Source of the DNA: Cristatella mucedo | Lineage: Eukaryota; Bryozoa; Phylactolaemata; Cristatellidae | Assembly (NCBI GenBank): GCA_009760855.2 | Contig: WPIO01000057.1 | Span: 531,001 to 595,000 of the forward strand | DNA: 64,000 nucleotides | Reading direction: 5' to 3' | In this document: positions 1 to 11,573 of the stretch, piece after piece | Position numbering within the stretch: the first letter of the stretch is position 1 | Layout of the letters: every line of letters starts with the position of its first letter | Notes under the pieces: generated by a model | Database searches by the model: none | Told to the model about the DNA's origin: nothing | The model's input: only the letters and a program-made list of their open reading frames with translations | Translations under genes and position numbers: made by a program

Positions 1-1120
1 CGGATTTCATGCTTTAAACGTTTTACTATCCAAGTGCTTTAGAAAAAGGAAATGTGTTGCTTATGCCTCTAATAGAAATTACTTGGAATAGGTGGCGAAA
101 ATTCAAATTTCCGTCATCGTAGCTGCATAGGATGTCCTGGGTTACACGACTGAGGGCAGTTTCAGTGGAGTGCTGTCGCTTGAATCTCGACTGGAATGTC
201 AACGTTGTGACGGTCGCCTTTAGTTCGACAAAGCGATCGCGTTGCAGATTGTGCGTTCGGCTCCGCTGTACGATTTTGGCCAGGCTTCAAAACTTGGGCG
301 CAGACAAACAAGTTACTGTTCCTTTTTTCGTCAGGTAGGCCCCACTCTTTCAATCGCTTAGCTGCACCACGCCGCTTCCAGCAGTCTGCCTGAGCCCTGA
401 GTGAGTCTGAGTCTGCCCGTGCACTGAAATACTAGGGTACTTTCTTTCGGCTCGACGCTGAAAAACTGACTGGCCCTTGCTGCTGGCAGCACAGGACTTG
501 CACTCATAGACCTGATTGGGCCGATGGGCCGGCAGTGATCTACCCGCACTGCTGGCTACAAGCACGAGTTGCTGAGCAGTTCATTCTGCCACGTACTCGC
601 ATCCATCTTCGCATTTATTCGCCGCTTATTTTCTGTGGATCACATTCGCCATCTCGTAGCTCACCTCGCTACGGCGGCGCATTCACAGTTTTATGTGCAA
701 AGGCGGAGCGAGAACTGTCATCTGTGGACAACACCTACAGAATCTGTACGTGGGGCAACAAGATCTCTCAAGATTTTCGTATAGGCAGGGCTAAACCGGC
801 CATTCGGGAAAATCTGTAGCGAAAAATCGTAGTATTATTCAACCCAAATCCGGTCGTTGCTCATAGAGTAGAATTAAGACGCATTCATCGTTAGTGATTG
901 TCAGGGGAGGGGTGGAGCTTAAGAATAGGAGCGGTCCAGGTCGCGGCCCTGCTTTAGAGGGACGGGGCAAATGCCCTTTTGCCCCGTCCCTCCCCCACCA
1001 TTGCTGCTGAAAATGGTTATTTTCCTATCACAGCAAGAGAATTCAAAGAATAGACAAGAGTAGAAATTTGACGTCGACTGAGCCTTTGCATTGAGGGTTT
1101 AATGCTATTCCAAATCATTG
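1..1120. other. Left-edge intergenic stretch, no gene recognised
   Basis: Short open frames overlap on both strands and none resembles a known family. The only clear structure is a perfect 15-bp inverted repeat (957-971 with 978-992, 6-nt loop) built from a GGGACGGGGCAAA-type arm. Confidence 0.5.
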
Positions 1121-1170
1121 GTATAGCGCCTTAAGAGAACGTAATCTCAATTCAAGCGCTTCACCTATGC
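1121..1170 (-). repeat. SINE-B 3' tail fragment
   Basis: Reverse-strand match to the SINE-B tail: the TATAGCGCC, AAGAGAAC and AATCTC...TTCA.GCGCTTCAC blocks occur in order, as in the fuller copies at 12322 and 56826. The tRNA-like head is missing. Confidence 0.6.
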
Positions 1171-1184
1171 CACTGCAATGCAAC

Positions 1185-1315
1185 GTGTCACGGATCTCCG
1201 TGTGTAACTCCACAAAGATTATATGGGTATTACGCAGGAGAGCTTGTATAGCCCACTCACAGCCTAGGTGGCTTTTGGTAAGCAGTCAGTAGCCATCAGA
1301 CTTTATCTCAATAAT
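1185..1315 (-). repeat. LINE-A 3' end, truncated
   Basis: Reverse complement of the 3' end of the LINE at 3966-7107. It reads through the TGTAACTCCACAAAG and GGGTATTACGCAGGAGAG blocks into the segment that encodes the last codons (TAGCCATCAGACTTTATCTCA). Confidence 0.75.
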
Positions 1316-1328
1316 ACAACAATAATAA

Positions 1329-1340
1329 TTATATATATAT

Positions 1341-1387
<47 letters not shown>
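1329..1387. repeat. (AT)n microsatellite
   Basis: About 58 bp of nearly pure AT dinucleotide, with a short ATACATACAT interruption near its start. Confidence 0.95.
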
Positions 1388-1390
<3 letters not shown>

Positions 1391-1399
1391 ACGAAAATA

Positions 1400-2790
1400 A
1401 TAATAATACATTTGATATAGCCCCCTCAAACAACTCAATCTCTTTCTATAACTTTACATTTGCTACTCAAGAAGCATGTTCGAATGGTTAGTGGTCGCAC
1501 GCTCAATAAACAACCAGAATAACGTGGTTAGGGGTGACGTGCACAGGGTCAGCATGCAAGTGTGGTTGGTGGCCGTTTGCCCAGTGTCAGCACGCATAAG
1601 CGAGCACAAGATGAATCACAGGGACCCACTAAATGGTATCGTAAACAGATGTGTTTTAAGTTTCTTTTTAAACGTGGTCAACTCAGCAGACGACGTGACA
1701 CAAGTCGGGAGTGAATTCCGGGCTTTGGGAGCATTATAGTAAAGACACGGTCTCCAAAGGATTTGAGATTTGTACTTGATGTCTTGATGACTATTTGTAT
1801 TTGAGATAAGTATAAGTATACAACTAGATCTCAAAACCCGGGTGGTACGATGCTTAGCCTGGTGGGGGAGTCGATCTAATAGGTAGGCTGGAGCCAGAGA
1901 ATGAAGAGACTTAAAAGTGAATGACAGAACCTTGAATTCGATGACTGATGATGAAGTAAAGTGCTTGACTTGGAGCCAGTGCAGGTCGGCGAGAGGTGGT
2001 GTGATGTGGCAACTGCGACGCTCACGACAGACAAGCCGAGCTGCAGTTTGTTGCACTAGCTGTACGCCCCTGATTGCACAGGCCAGTCGACCAGCAACCA
2101 ATGATGTACATAAGTCAAGTCGGGATGTCACGAATGCATGGACAAACTTGGATGTGGTACCCCTATTTAAGCAAGCCCAAATTTTAGCAATGTTACGTAG
2201 CTGAAAGTAGGCAGACTTGACTCTGGAACTTGTGTGGTTGTCTAATGAATGGTCACTTTGGAACAGGGCACCTAGATTTCGTGCAGATTCAACGGTTCAA
2301 ATGCTGGTAGAGCCGATTTTGAGTGTTAACCTATCCAGTTTCTGAATCCCACTTGGTTCCTCATAACTAGTAAGTTGGTTTTATCATCATTCAATTTAAG
2401 AAAGTTTGCTGCCATACATGTGCGGACGTCATCAATACATGCAGCAAGGGATTTGAGAGAATTCGACGTACTGCGGGGCCTGAGAGGGATCAAAGCAACT
2501 GAGTCTCATTTGCATAGAAGTAAAAACCTACATTGTGCCTGGCAATCACGTCGGCAAGAGGAAGACTATAAGCCGTGAAAAGAATAGGACAAAGCACAGA
2601 GCCCGTGGAACCTCCTATTTCAGAGGCTCCTCGGATGATCTTCGTCTATTCACATCAATACTTTGGAGTCTCCCACAATGCTCGACCCCACGACCTCTGT
2701 CTTTAAGTCCACTAATCCTGACCTTGTTAGAGGCGAAAAACCTTAATCAGAGTGTTAAAGCATCACGCCCCAGAGATCAGTTTTAGGTCT
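1400..2790 (-). pseudogene. LINE-B retrotransposon, 3' half, decayed
   Basis: On the minus strand this encodes the C-terminal part of an L2/CR1-like LINE polyprotein. Recognisable blocks are LDLCTSLVAGRLACAIR, AARLVCRERRSCHITP, ADLHWL, LAPAYLLDRLPHQAKHRTTR and APKARNSLPT. The same protein segments recur at 10087, 42618 and 63313, so this is a multicopy family. The 3' end at about 1400 carries the family hairpin tail. Upstream sequence (2210-2790) is the RT-side part and has frame breaks. It is a dead copy. Confidence 0.8.
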
Positions 2791-3965
2791 CTTTCCAATC
2801 CTGCCTTCGTCTGTTTCCAACGCACAGTCGCCCTCCATCCAATGTAATCAACGATCGCACGATCGCTGCTTGTACGCAAATGAAGATAAGAGACGAGTAT
2901 GCACTTTCGTTCGATCCTTCTCTGCCTTCCGCCTTGTCAAACTCTCTCTTACGTTGAATACTCCCGGCATCCGCTCCTTGATGGTGGCAGCCGAGTTTGT
3001 CAAATGAAATGACGAAAAACTAGCGTCGCTGGCTTCATGTACAGCTGTTTATTAATTGCGTGTTTTTTTAGCACACCTTTAGGTCACTCAATTCTCTTAG
3101 TCTTTGCCACATGGCTGACTTACCTGCACATCAGCTTCTAGTCACCTTACCCTCGCGTCTGACTCTGCTGATTAGTTGGGCCCCTAATCTCTCATTTTTT
3201 GCACAGCGTGTCTTCAGCCGCTTCAGCTGTAAAAGCTTGAAAATGCTCGAAACTCTCGATTTGACAAATTTCTTAACTTTTTCCTGCACACTTCGCTTTG
3301 ACCGAGTTAATTTTATGTTTTTGCTTAAGCCTTAGGAACTAGTGGGCTTGAATTTTTCCCTGTGTGCTTTGAGAGATTTTCTGAGTATTGAGCCGATCGA
3401 AGGTCCTGGCGTTACGCCGGTAGTGCTCCCTTCTAGGCTTTCATTTGCTGGTCTAAGCATCGTACTTGGGTGCTTTTGCATGCTTGCCTGGACAGGATAC
3501 GGCCGTTGACTCGTGATTTTTGCTCGTCTTTCCGGTAGCTGTAAAGCCCCTCATTATCTAATCATCATTATTTTATACAGCTACATACACACTGAATCGG
3601 CTGGAATGAGCCTAATGAAAGTATAAGTTGTTGAAATGCACTCTTGTGATTAGGACTTCGCGTGGGAAAGTCGAAGCTCTTTGTGCCCGGTAACCCCTTT
3701 AACCCTTTAATCCTTTGCCTAGCCCCTCGTGACCTCAGAGCTGGGCTTGCTGAACCCGATCGGGAACAGCTCGAACTTGGATCACGTGCTCTGGAGCTTC
3801 CTATCTAAAAGTGTGGTCTAGGTCAACCGATACAGACTGCTGCTTCTGATGAATTTCAGGATTTGATTTAGGGATCAAGGTTACGACACTCTTACGACTC
3901 GTAAGTTTAAAGCGCTAAATAGTACTTGCTGCGGTAGTAGCCCACCCGCTGTAGCCCAGCACGTT
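2791..3965. other. Unassigned stretch, possibly LINE-A 5' region
   Basis: No protein family is recognisable. Because it lies directly upstream of the LINE-A open frame and shows only scattered short ORFs, it may contain the LINE 5' UTR or a decayed ORF1. No other copy in the window covers this segment, so this cannot be tested here. Confidence 0.3.
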
Positions 3966-6900
3966 GTGAAACGTCGTCCCACGGCCGTTACCAAGGTCCA
4001 ATTCAAATTCGAAGAGCCAGCGTCCACCGGGCCGGACGCAAACGGTAGAGAATACGAGCCACTTCATCGCCGTCGCCCAGTTGTTGGACAGCCTCTTAAA
4101 TTCCGCCAACTAAATTTCCGCTCACTAAAAACCAAGGGGTTACTTATCCGCGATCAGGTGGTCCAGGAGAAGCTAGATGCATTTCTGCTTACCGAAACCT
4201 GGATGACGCCTTGTTCCAGCAGCTGTATTTCCGAGACCACCCCACCCGGGTTCTCATTCTATCAGTCCATGCGTTCTGACAAGGTTGGTGGCGGGGTTGC
4301 AGTTGTTGTTCGCGAATCGTTTGGCTATAAAATGTGCAGTTTCTCGCATGGGTCATCGTTTGAATCGGTTGCTATCAGGTCTTCATCAAAGACAATGCCT
4401 CTCACCGTTGCGATATATCGACCTCCTGGCTGTCTAAACTTGCTTATAGAGGATTTTTCAGAGTTCCTCGCTAAAATATTTGTGTGACAGGCCGTTACTG
4501 ATTGTAGGAGACTTCAATATTCACGTTGACAACCCTAGCAACAGCCAGGTCCGCTCATTTCTTGACTGTCTGGAGAATTTTGGTTTGGCCCAACACGTTA
4601 ATCATAGCACCCACGTCGGTGGCCACATTCTAGATCTTGTGATCACTAAGGATGTCCTCCCCACTGACTTTGTGGTGTGCCCACTGACCCTCTCAGATCA
4701 GTGTTCGGTCTCGTTTACTGTTCCTGCTCCCTCGTACGTGCAGGGCAATGTCGAATTTGCCAAACGACGTAACTTACAAAGCATTGACATGGACAAGTTT
4801 TTGAAATCTGCTTGTGATGTAGGCCTTCTTGATCTGCATTCAGACTCGACCGGCAGCCTCGATACCCTCACTGATGCGATGAACATGACACTCAGGAGTG
4901 CTCTTGACAAGCATGCTCCCGTTCGCTCTATCCGTGTTCAAAGTCGTCGAGATTGCTTTCAATTTACAAAAAAAACTCCTTAAGATGCGCCGTGTTAAGC
5001 GCAGGCTGGAACGTCGTTTCAAGAAATCGGGGTCTGGGGCAGACCTAGTCAATTTTAAAGACTTCCTTCGAGTTTACACCCGAAAGCTTTAAAAAGCCAG
5101 GGCTTCTTTTTTCATTAGAAAACTGAATTCCTGCCAGTCGGACACTAAACAGATTTATAAGACAGTAAACTATTTACTGGCCAATGCTGTGAGGTCTGAC
5201 TCCCCAGATATTAAGGGCTCAGCCGAAAAGTTTTCAGCCTTCTTTACTGAAAAAATTGTGCACATTCGTGCCTCCATTAAGCCCCCTCCGACCAAAGCAA
5301 TCGCCGTTCCTCAACCTGTGACCTTTCTTAAAAGGTTCTCCGATGTTTCTGCCTGTGATGAGGCTGCCTTAATAAGGTCTAGCAAAAAGAGCTCGTCTCC
5401 TGAAGACCCTATACCTTCATCTCTGTGGTCTTCACTTGCAGACCAACTTAGCCCTGCCATAACAAAGATTTTTAATGCTTCTTTGGGAAAAGAGGTCGTC
5501 CCCAAGTCCTTCAAATCGGCAATCATTAGACCTATTCTTAAAATGCCTGGATTAGACACAGAGGTCCTTGCAAACTATCGTCCAGTTTCCCTTCTTCCGT
5601 TCTTATCAAAGATTCTTGAAAAAATTGTTGCTAAGCAGCTAGTTGAACATATTGAAAATAATGGAATGTCAGAAACATTTCAATCAGGTTGCAAGAGGCA
5701 GCACTCTACTGAAACTGCTCTCCTCCGTGTTAACAATGACATTCTGCGTGGCAACGACGACGGGAATGTCACTGCCTTAGCTCTGCTAGATCTGTCTGCT
5801 GCCTTCGACACCATTGATCACGAAGTTCTGCTTGAACGATTGAGAACAACGATCGGTCTGGCAGACGAAGCACTGGCGTGGTTTAAATCATACTTGTCTG
5901 ATCGTGTTCAATCCGTGTCGTGTGGGGGTCAGGTCTCAGACATGAGAAGGGTCACCTGTGGAGTCCCTCAAGGGTCTTTACTTGGTCCCTTGCTGTTCTC
6001 TATTTATACGCAACCTCTGGGAAAAGTGATTAAGGCCCATGGAATAGGATATCACTTCTATGTTGACGATACTCAGTTGTATTTGTAATTTAAACCGTCG
6101 GAATCTGCTGCAGCAACTGAGAAACTGAATGCTTGCCTTGCCGATATTCGATCCTGGATGTCGGAAAACTTCCTGAAATTAAATGACGATAAAACCGAAC
6201 TGCTTCTCATAGGACAGCCTAAGCGTGTGGCTGGATTAAAAGGCTTTGCTGTTCTAATAGGTGATGCTATTGGGCGACCTTCACCACGTGCTCGCAATCT
6301 AGGTGTCGTGTTCGACAGCTGCCTCAATTTCAAAAGCTTCATTCAGAAGACTGCCTCTACAGCTAGCCATCACATCCGATCCCTATCCAAGATTAGAAGC
6401 TGTCTTCCACCGTGGCTTGTAAAAAATTTAACTAGCTCTTTAGTTCTGTCTCGGCTTGATTATTGTAATTCCCTTTTGGCTGGGCTGCCAAAGAAAGCTA
6501 TTATGCCACTACAGCGGACTATGAATATGGCTGCAAGGCTGGTCTTCAAGTCCCAGAGGTCTGAGCACGTGTCACCTTTGCTGAAAGAGCTAGGATGGTT
6601 GCCGGTTGAGCAAAGGATACAGAGCAAAGTTCTTACGCTGACCCACAAGGCCCGCCACGGCTTGGCTCCTTCGTACCTAGCTGAACTGCTGCATCAGTTT
6701 CAGCCTGTTCGCGCCCTCAGGTCCTGTGTGGACAATAAATTAGCTGTCCCATTCCTCCGCCTAAAGACAGTTGGCGACAGAAGCTTTAGCTCTGCAGGTC
6801 CTAGACTGTGGAACTCGCTTCCACAATTCTTGCGCAACGACATCTACTCTCCAACCGCCGACTATGGCACATCTTTTTCAGCGGTCCTGAACTGCTACTT

Positions 6901-7107
6901 CTATGCTACGCACTACCTCAACTGCTCTCCTAACTCTGCTTTGCTTCCCACTTTCTCTTTGTTGCGTGAGACGAAGTCTGTTGGCTACCGAATGCGTACC
7001 GAAAGGCTTAGGCTTATGCTGTGAGTGCGCTATACAAAACTCTCCTGCGTAACACCCACATGGTCTTTATGACTTTGTGGAGTTACTGACTGAGATACAT
7101 TACATTA
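3966..7107 (+). pseudogene. LINE-A: near-complete L2/CR1-like non-LTR retrotransposon ORF2, disabled
   Basis: This is an endonuclease/reverse transcriptase polyprotein of the L2/CR1 type. The N-terminal APE-like endonuclease shows LNFRSLKTK, LLTETW, GGGVAVVVRES and GDFNIHVDN. The usual SDH motif reads SDQ (about 4700), so the expected catalytic histidine is absent. The reverse transcriptase shows YRPVSLLP, LLDLSAAFDTIDH, GVPQGSLLGPLLFS and YVDD (6059-6070). The C-terminal region has LSRLDYCNSLLAGLP and GPRLWNSLP. The reading frame shifts near 4485 and again near 4970, and in-frame TAA stops lie at 5090 and 6086, so it cannot make a full protein. The 3' UTR ends in an ATTAC pentamer tail at about 7085-7105, typical of this group. 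Confidence 0.92.
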
Positions 7108-7389
7108 CATTATATTAGGCATAGTAATGAGCCTGCCACACAATCATGCCCATGATTTTACAGTAGCGCTTAAGTTATGAGAAGTATCCCACGAGTTAAT
7201 GCTCATTATGAAGGACATCCTTACTAATGGACATACTTCCTCGTCAGCTAATGAGCCACTTCACTCATAAATCCATTAACGAAATTGAGATAGTTACAGT
7301 ATATCTTAGCGGGGCTGCAAATCGCGGGAAAGTGCCAGACTTGAACTACTGTCACGCGGTATTTTCACTAATATTTTCAGTTAAATTAA
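7108..7389. other. Intergenic, nothing recognised
   Basis: AT-leaning single-copy-looking sequence between the LINE-A tail and a SINE-A copy. Confidence 0.4.
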
Positions 7390-7558
7390 ATAAATAAATT
7401 TTAGCTGATTTACCAGCTTCTTTTATATAGCGGCGCACACTTTTGTGGCGATCACCGCCACTTGCAGTGGACGATAAAGGATCGTCCCACTGCACGATTC
7501 GAACCCACCACCTGGGACGTGAAGAGCCACCGCGTTTACCTCCTGGATGAATTTAATG
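7390..7558 (-). repeat. SINE-A copy (tRNA-derived)
   Basis: Reverse complement of SINE-A: TTTTAGCTGATTTACCAGC tail, GGCGATCACCGCCACTTGCA body, and B-box region GATTCGAACCCACCACC. A TAAA-repeat tail precedes it at 7383-7398. The head is diverged. Confidence 0.8.
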
Positions 7559-7879
7559 CGACCATGAGCAAATTAAAAATATATCATTCGGAATTTAGAT
7601 CTCATCCTTTGTATCTTGCACCGTGATATTTGCTATTTCGGTTCCTCTCTTTTTACTGCACTTAAAGCAAAATCTGTAATGAGAAATATTTTCTGCTCTA
7701 TTGGGCTACAGTGACAAGGATATTAAATAGCACAGGCACACTGGCTTTCCAAACCACAAATGGTAGGGTCATCTTTTACTACTGTGATACTTTTCATGGA
7801 GCCTTTCTTTTATGACCAGCAGGCAGTAGAAACGCTTTTGTGAATGACATAGGCAACATGATTGCCACGACCTTTGTAT

Positions 7880-8074
7880 TTTCATTGTAAATAAATAAAT
7901 AAATCCTAGCTGATTCAACAGCCTCTTTTTATAGCGACAAAAGAGCCTTTAAGGCTATCATCACCGCTTGAAGTAGCGATAAAGGATCGCCCACCGCAGG
8001 AATCAAACCCACGACCTCGGGACCGAGGTTATGAAAGCAACCGCCTTACCTAGTGCGCCATCACGGCTCACTAT
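7880..8074 (-). repeat. SINE-A copy (tRNA-derived), near full length
   Basis: On the minus strand it runs from the head (TGAGCCGTGATGGCGCACTA, A-box side) through the B box to the CGCTATAAAAAGAGGCTGTT tail and a TTTA-repeat tail. It has only small differences from the 26588 and 52979 copies. Confidence 0.88.
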
Positions 8075-8117
8075 AGACACTCACAAGCACACACCAACTC
8101 ACATCGCTCGGTCTTAT

Positions 8118-8276
8118 CTCTAAAAAACTAGATGATTTAACATCCTCTTTTTGTATAGCGACAGAAGAACCTTAAAGGCTATCACCCCCACTTACAGCAG
8201 CAATAAAGCATCGCCCACAACAGGATTCGAACCCACGACCTCGGCGCCGAGGTAGCAACAGCCTTATCTAACTCTA
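8118..8276 (-). repeat. SINE-A copy (tRNA-derived)
   Basis: A third minus-strand copy within 900 bp. The tail (GATGATTTAACATCCTCTTT), body and B box (GGATTCGAACCCACGACCTC) are intact, but the A-box side is degraded. Confidence 0.85.
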
Positions 8277-9545
8277 GGGATCGTCGAAGCTTTTAGTATA
8301 GCACAGTCAGCATTGAAAAAGGGTCCCTTTTCCTGTCAATGCGGAATCCTTGTATGCAGTGGCAAGATCAGTACAACCTGTAGCACAGTCTCTGTTGAGA
8401 GATTCTGATCAGTAATCTGCCGCTCGCAAGGTGTCATAAATGCAACAGAATATCCACTGTTCATGAGGACTAAATCCAGATGCTTGTGGAAACTGTAGAT
8501 GCACTCTCGCTGCATCGCGACTCGGCGGGCTTACATTTTTTGTAATGGTATTCACGAGAGGTCGTGCATTGATTTTTAACAGATGCGATTTTAATCATAT
8601 TAGGTTGCTGCAATGCATTTGCTCTCTAAACATATAATACTGTTATTCTTTACTCGTACTTCGACGAAATAGCTCATTTAGTTGAGGGCGAGAATGGTTC
8701 CTTAATGATGAACGCACTGCGAGGCCATTGCTCGTGTTGGAAGCACATAAATGGTGGGCCATGCCTTGACATTGCATTTAAGTCCAGTTAGGAATTGAAC
8801 AGACTACTAGAGTTTCTAGCATGCGGTGAGCCCTTCAACGCATAGGGTGGCCTGTTGCTGCTGTTGGACTGATAGCACACTAACATATACATAAGCAAGG
8901 GGTTTCTGGCTTTGTTTTTGCGTCTGCCGAAAGTAATAATGCTTCGGATTTCATGCTTGACAAGCTGTAAATACTTCCTTAAAGAAACGGCGCAGTAGAT
9001 TGCTCTAATAAGCGAGTTCTACTACCTAGCTTAGGATCCAAGGTCTGTTAACTGGACGTCTGTTTTGGCTGACAAGAACGACTAGCGTACCGATCAGCAG
9101 ACGTCAAGCGAATGTGGTCGGAATACGTCGAGCAACTGCAAGCTCTTACGCCTCCGCAGGTTCAGCCTTCGATTCGCCAGCATTCTGTTGAGGGATGAAG
9201 GGCCTCGATCTTTCTGTTTCAAGATCCTTCGAGTCACTGCCGAAGGGTTATCGCAAATGATATGACGAAGTCAAGCTCCCTTCTGAGGACAGTGCTTGAG
9301 CAGAAGATTCATGGTCAGCCAATGCTGCAGATGCTGAAATGGTGCCCAGTCTGGACGCAAAGTCTGCAACAAGCACCTTTCTCCAACAGATTCGCAATTC
9401 TCTCGTGAGGCGGCTGAAAGTGCACGACATTTGATTGCTAGTATTTCCGAAAAAGGGAAAGGCCCGGCCGGCAAAGATCGGCTGATCCAACGGCCCCATA
9501 CGTATCACAGCAGAAAAGTCTTTGCGGCTACCTCCCCCCCCCCCC
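8277..9545. other. Intergenic, nothing recognised
   Basis: About 1.27 kb without a repeat shared with the rest of the window and without a recognisable coding segment. The 67-86 residue open frames near 9250-9510 have no identifiable domain. Confidence 0.4.
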
Positions 9546-9549
9546 AGAT

Positions 9550-9608
9550 TGCAGGGGGCAATCGAAGATTGCCCCCTGCAGGATACTATTCACCACCTGG
9601 GTGGTGAA
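9550..9608. repeat. Two adjacent hairpins
   Basis: A 14-bp perfect stem (9550-9563 with 9567-9580, 3-nt loop) is followed by a short palindrome CACCACC/GGGTGGTG at 9592-9608. A run of C residues lies just before the first stem. Confidence 0.8.
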
Positions 9609-9907
9609 CTGTGGTCGTGTAAGCACTTGACGGCAAGCACTCGATTGCATGCACTAGATGCATGCAAGTGCAATTACCCGAGCTGACTCGAAGATCGTGC
9701 AGCAGTGCAGGGAGCCATGCTGACGTTCTGAGGAACACACAGCCCGCGTTTTGCGTGCAAGTAAAAGCGTCGCAATTACTAACAAGAGCACATCAAACAC
9801 CTGAGGCCAAGAAAGTTACCCCTACCCCGTGCAGTCATCAAAAGGGGTGTAAGCAGGCCGACCGTGCCGGGCCACCCGTGCTGCCACTGCCAGCCAATGA
9901 TCAAGAG

Positions 9908-10035
9908 AAGGGGCGTAGGCTAGCGGCTCCTCGAAGGGCGTAGGCTAGCACATTCTCGAAGGGGCGTAGGCTAGCGCCTCCTGAAGGAGGCGTTGGCTAG
10001 AGCACTCTCAAATGGGCGTATGCTAGCGCCAGCTG
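9908..10035. repeat. Degenerate ~28-bp minisatellite (GGCGTAGGCTAGC core)
   Basis: Four to five imperfect units share GGGCGTAGGCTAGCGCCTCC with a CTCGAA-type spacer. The later units diverge (GGCGTTGGCTAGAGC, GGGCGTATGCTAGCGCC). Confidence 0.8.
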
Positions 10036-10086
10036 GCTGGTTTCACAGGTTTTACCAAAATAGCAAGGCTCAGCAAGACGCATAGA

Positions 10087-10960
10087 TTGTGCCTAACCTC
10101 GCTTGGAAGTGCTGCTTCTATTGCATGGCGCCTGCCAGGCGATTACAGCTGGTGCAAAACTCGCAAGCTAGGCTTCTCTGTCGTGAGCGTCACGGTTGCA
10201 GCATCACACCACTTCTCACCGACCTGCACTGGCTCCCAGTCGAGCAAAGGATCGACTTCAAGGTTTTGTCACTCACTTTTAGGTCACTTCATTCTTTGGC
10301 TCCAGCCTATCTCTCAGATCTACTCCCCCACCAGGCCAAGCATCGTACCACCCGCTTTTCGGAATCCAGCAGTCTACCAATGGCTCACCAGGTAAGGCGG
10401 TTGCTTTTCGCGACCTCGGCCCGAGGTCGTGGGTTCTAATCCTGTGGTGGGTGATCCTTTCCCGCCGCTGCAAGTGGTGGTGATAGTCGGCAAGGCTCTT
10501 CTGTCGCTATACAAAAAGAGGCTGCTCAATCAGCTAGTACTTTTTTTTACCAATACCTCATACAAACCTCAAATCCTTTGGAGACCGTGCATTTAGTTCG
10601 TATGCTCCCAAAGCCTGGAACTCACTCCCGATTTCCGTCAGAGCATTCCCCGACTTGACCACATTTAAAAAGACCCTAAAAACACACCTATTTAGGAAGG
10701 CATTTAGTGGGTCCCTGTGATTCGTCCTTCATGTGCTTACACGTACTGACACTATGCATGCTGCCACTAACCACATTTGCATGCTGACCCTGTGCATGTC
10801 ACCCCTAACCATGTTATTCATGTTGTTTGTTTATCAAGCATGATATTTATTACTCACCATTCAATTGAATTTCCCTTTGCAGCAAATGTAAAGCGCCTAG
10901 AAAGAGATTGAGTTCTCTGAGGGCGCTTTATCAAGTGCATTATTATTATGATTATTATTT
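10087..10960 (+). pseudogene. LINE-B 3' end, interrupted by SINE-A
   Basis: The plus-strand LINE-B C-terminal segment (RLQLVQNSQARLLCRERH, LTDLHWLPVEQRIDFKVL, LAPAYLSDLLPHQAKHRTTR) is split at 10381 by a SINE-A insertion. It resumes at 10555 with the rest of the C-terminus and the full 3' UTR. It ends in the family hairpin AAGCGCCTAGAAAGAGATTG...GGGCGCTTTATC and a TTA-repeat tail at 10939-10960. Confidence 0.9.
10382..10547 (+). mobile_element. SINE-A inserted in LINE-B, with target-site duplication
   Basis: A full SINE-A from GGCTCACCAGGTAAGGCGG through the B-box region (GGGTTCTAATCCTG, one base off consensus) to a poly-T end. It is flanked by 7-bp direct repeats TACCAAT (10375-10381 and 10548-10554). 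The LINE-B sequence is continuous across the insertion, so SINE-A was active after this LINE-B copy landed. Confidence 0.9.
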
Positions 10961-10967
10961 TTAAAAG

Positions 10968-11150
10968 AATGAAGGGACCTATAAGTGAGTGGTAAATGCT
11001 TGAAGTCAATGCCTTGCTTGACTGGGAGCTTGTGCAAGTCAGCCAGAAGTGGCGTGATGTGGCAACAGCGACGCTCACGACAGACAAGCCTACCTGCAGA
11101 ATTTTGCACGAGCTGATGGCACCTGATTGCACAGGCCGGTAGTCCATTTC
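10968..11150 (-). repeat. LINE-B internal fragment
   Basis: Minus-strand LINE-B segment (AGRLVCRERRCCHITPLLAD, KLPVKQGIDFK), placed tail-to-tail against the preceding plus-strand copy. Both ends are truncated. Confidence 0.8.
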
Positions 11151-11484
11151 ACCTTAAAATTAAAATGTTCTGTGATTTTTAACGGGGATAGGCTAGTAAA
11201 ATTTTAATTGGGCACCGTGCCTAATGCGTCTAGGTTCATAATAATTTATTCAAATACTTTAGACCTTTTTCAGTCTAATCTCTAGCCAGACCAGACAGAC
11301 ACGAGTGAGTTAACGCCGTCCTCCCTCGGGATAAAATGAATCATGTGAATGCGACTGTCCCTGCCCTCTACTACTTGCCCGACGAGAAACTATGTTAAGG
11401 TAGTAATCAGTATCTTGAAAAACTTACATGTCGTATGCCGACGCCTTATGCTGACGGAGACGACAGCCTATCGATCTCAGGCAA

Positions 11485-11573
11485 AATTTAAAGTGCCTAG
11501 AAAGTGATTGAGTTCTCTGAGGGCGCTATAACAAACTTATTATTCTTATTATTAGTATTATTATTATTATTAT
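11485..11573 (+). repeat. LINE-B 3' tail, solo
   Basis: Only the terminal hairpin (AAAGTGCCTAGAAAGTGATT...GAGGGCGCTATAACAA) and the TTA-repeat tail remain. This is a severely 5'-truncated insertion. Confidence 0.75.
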
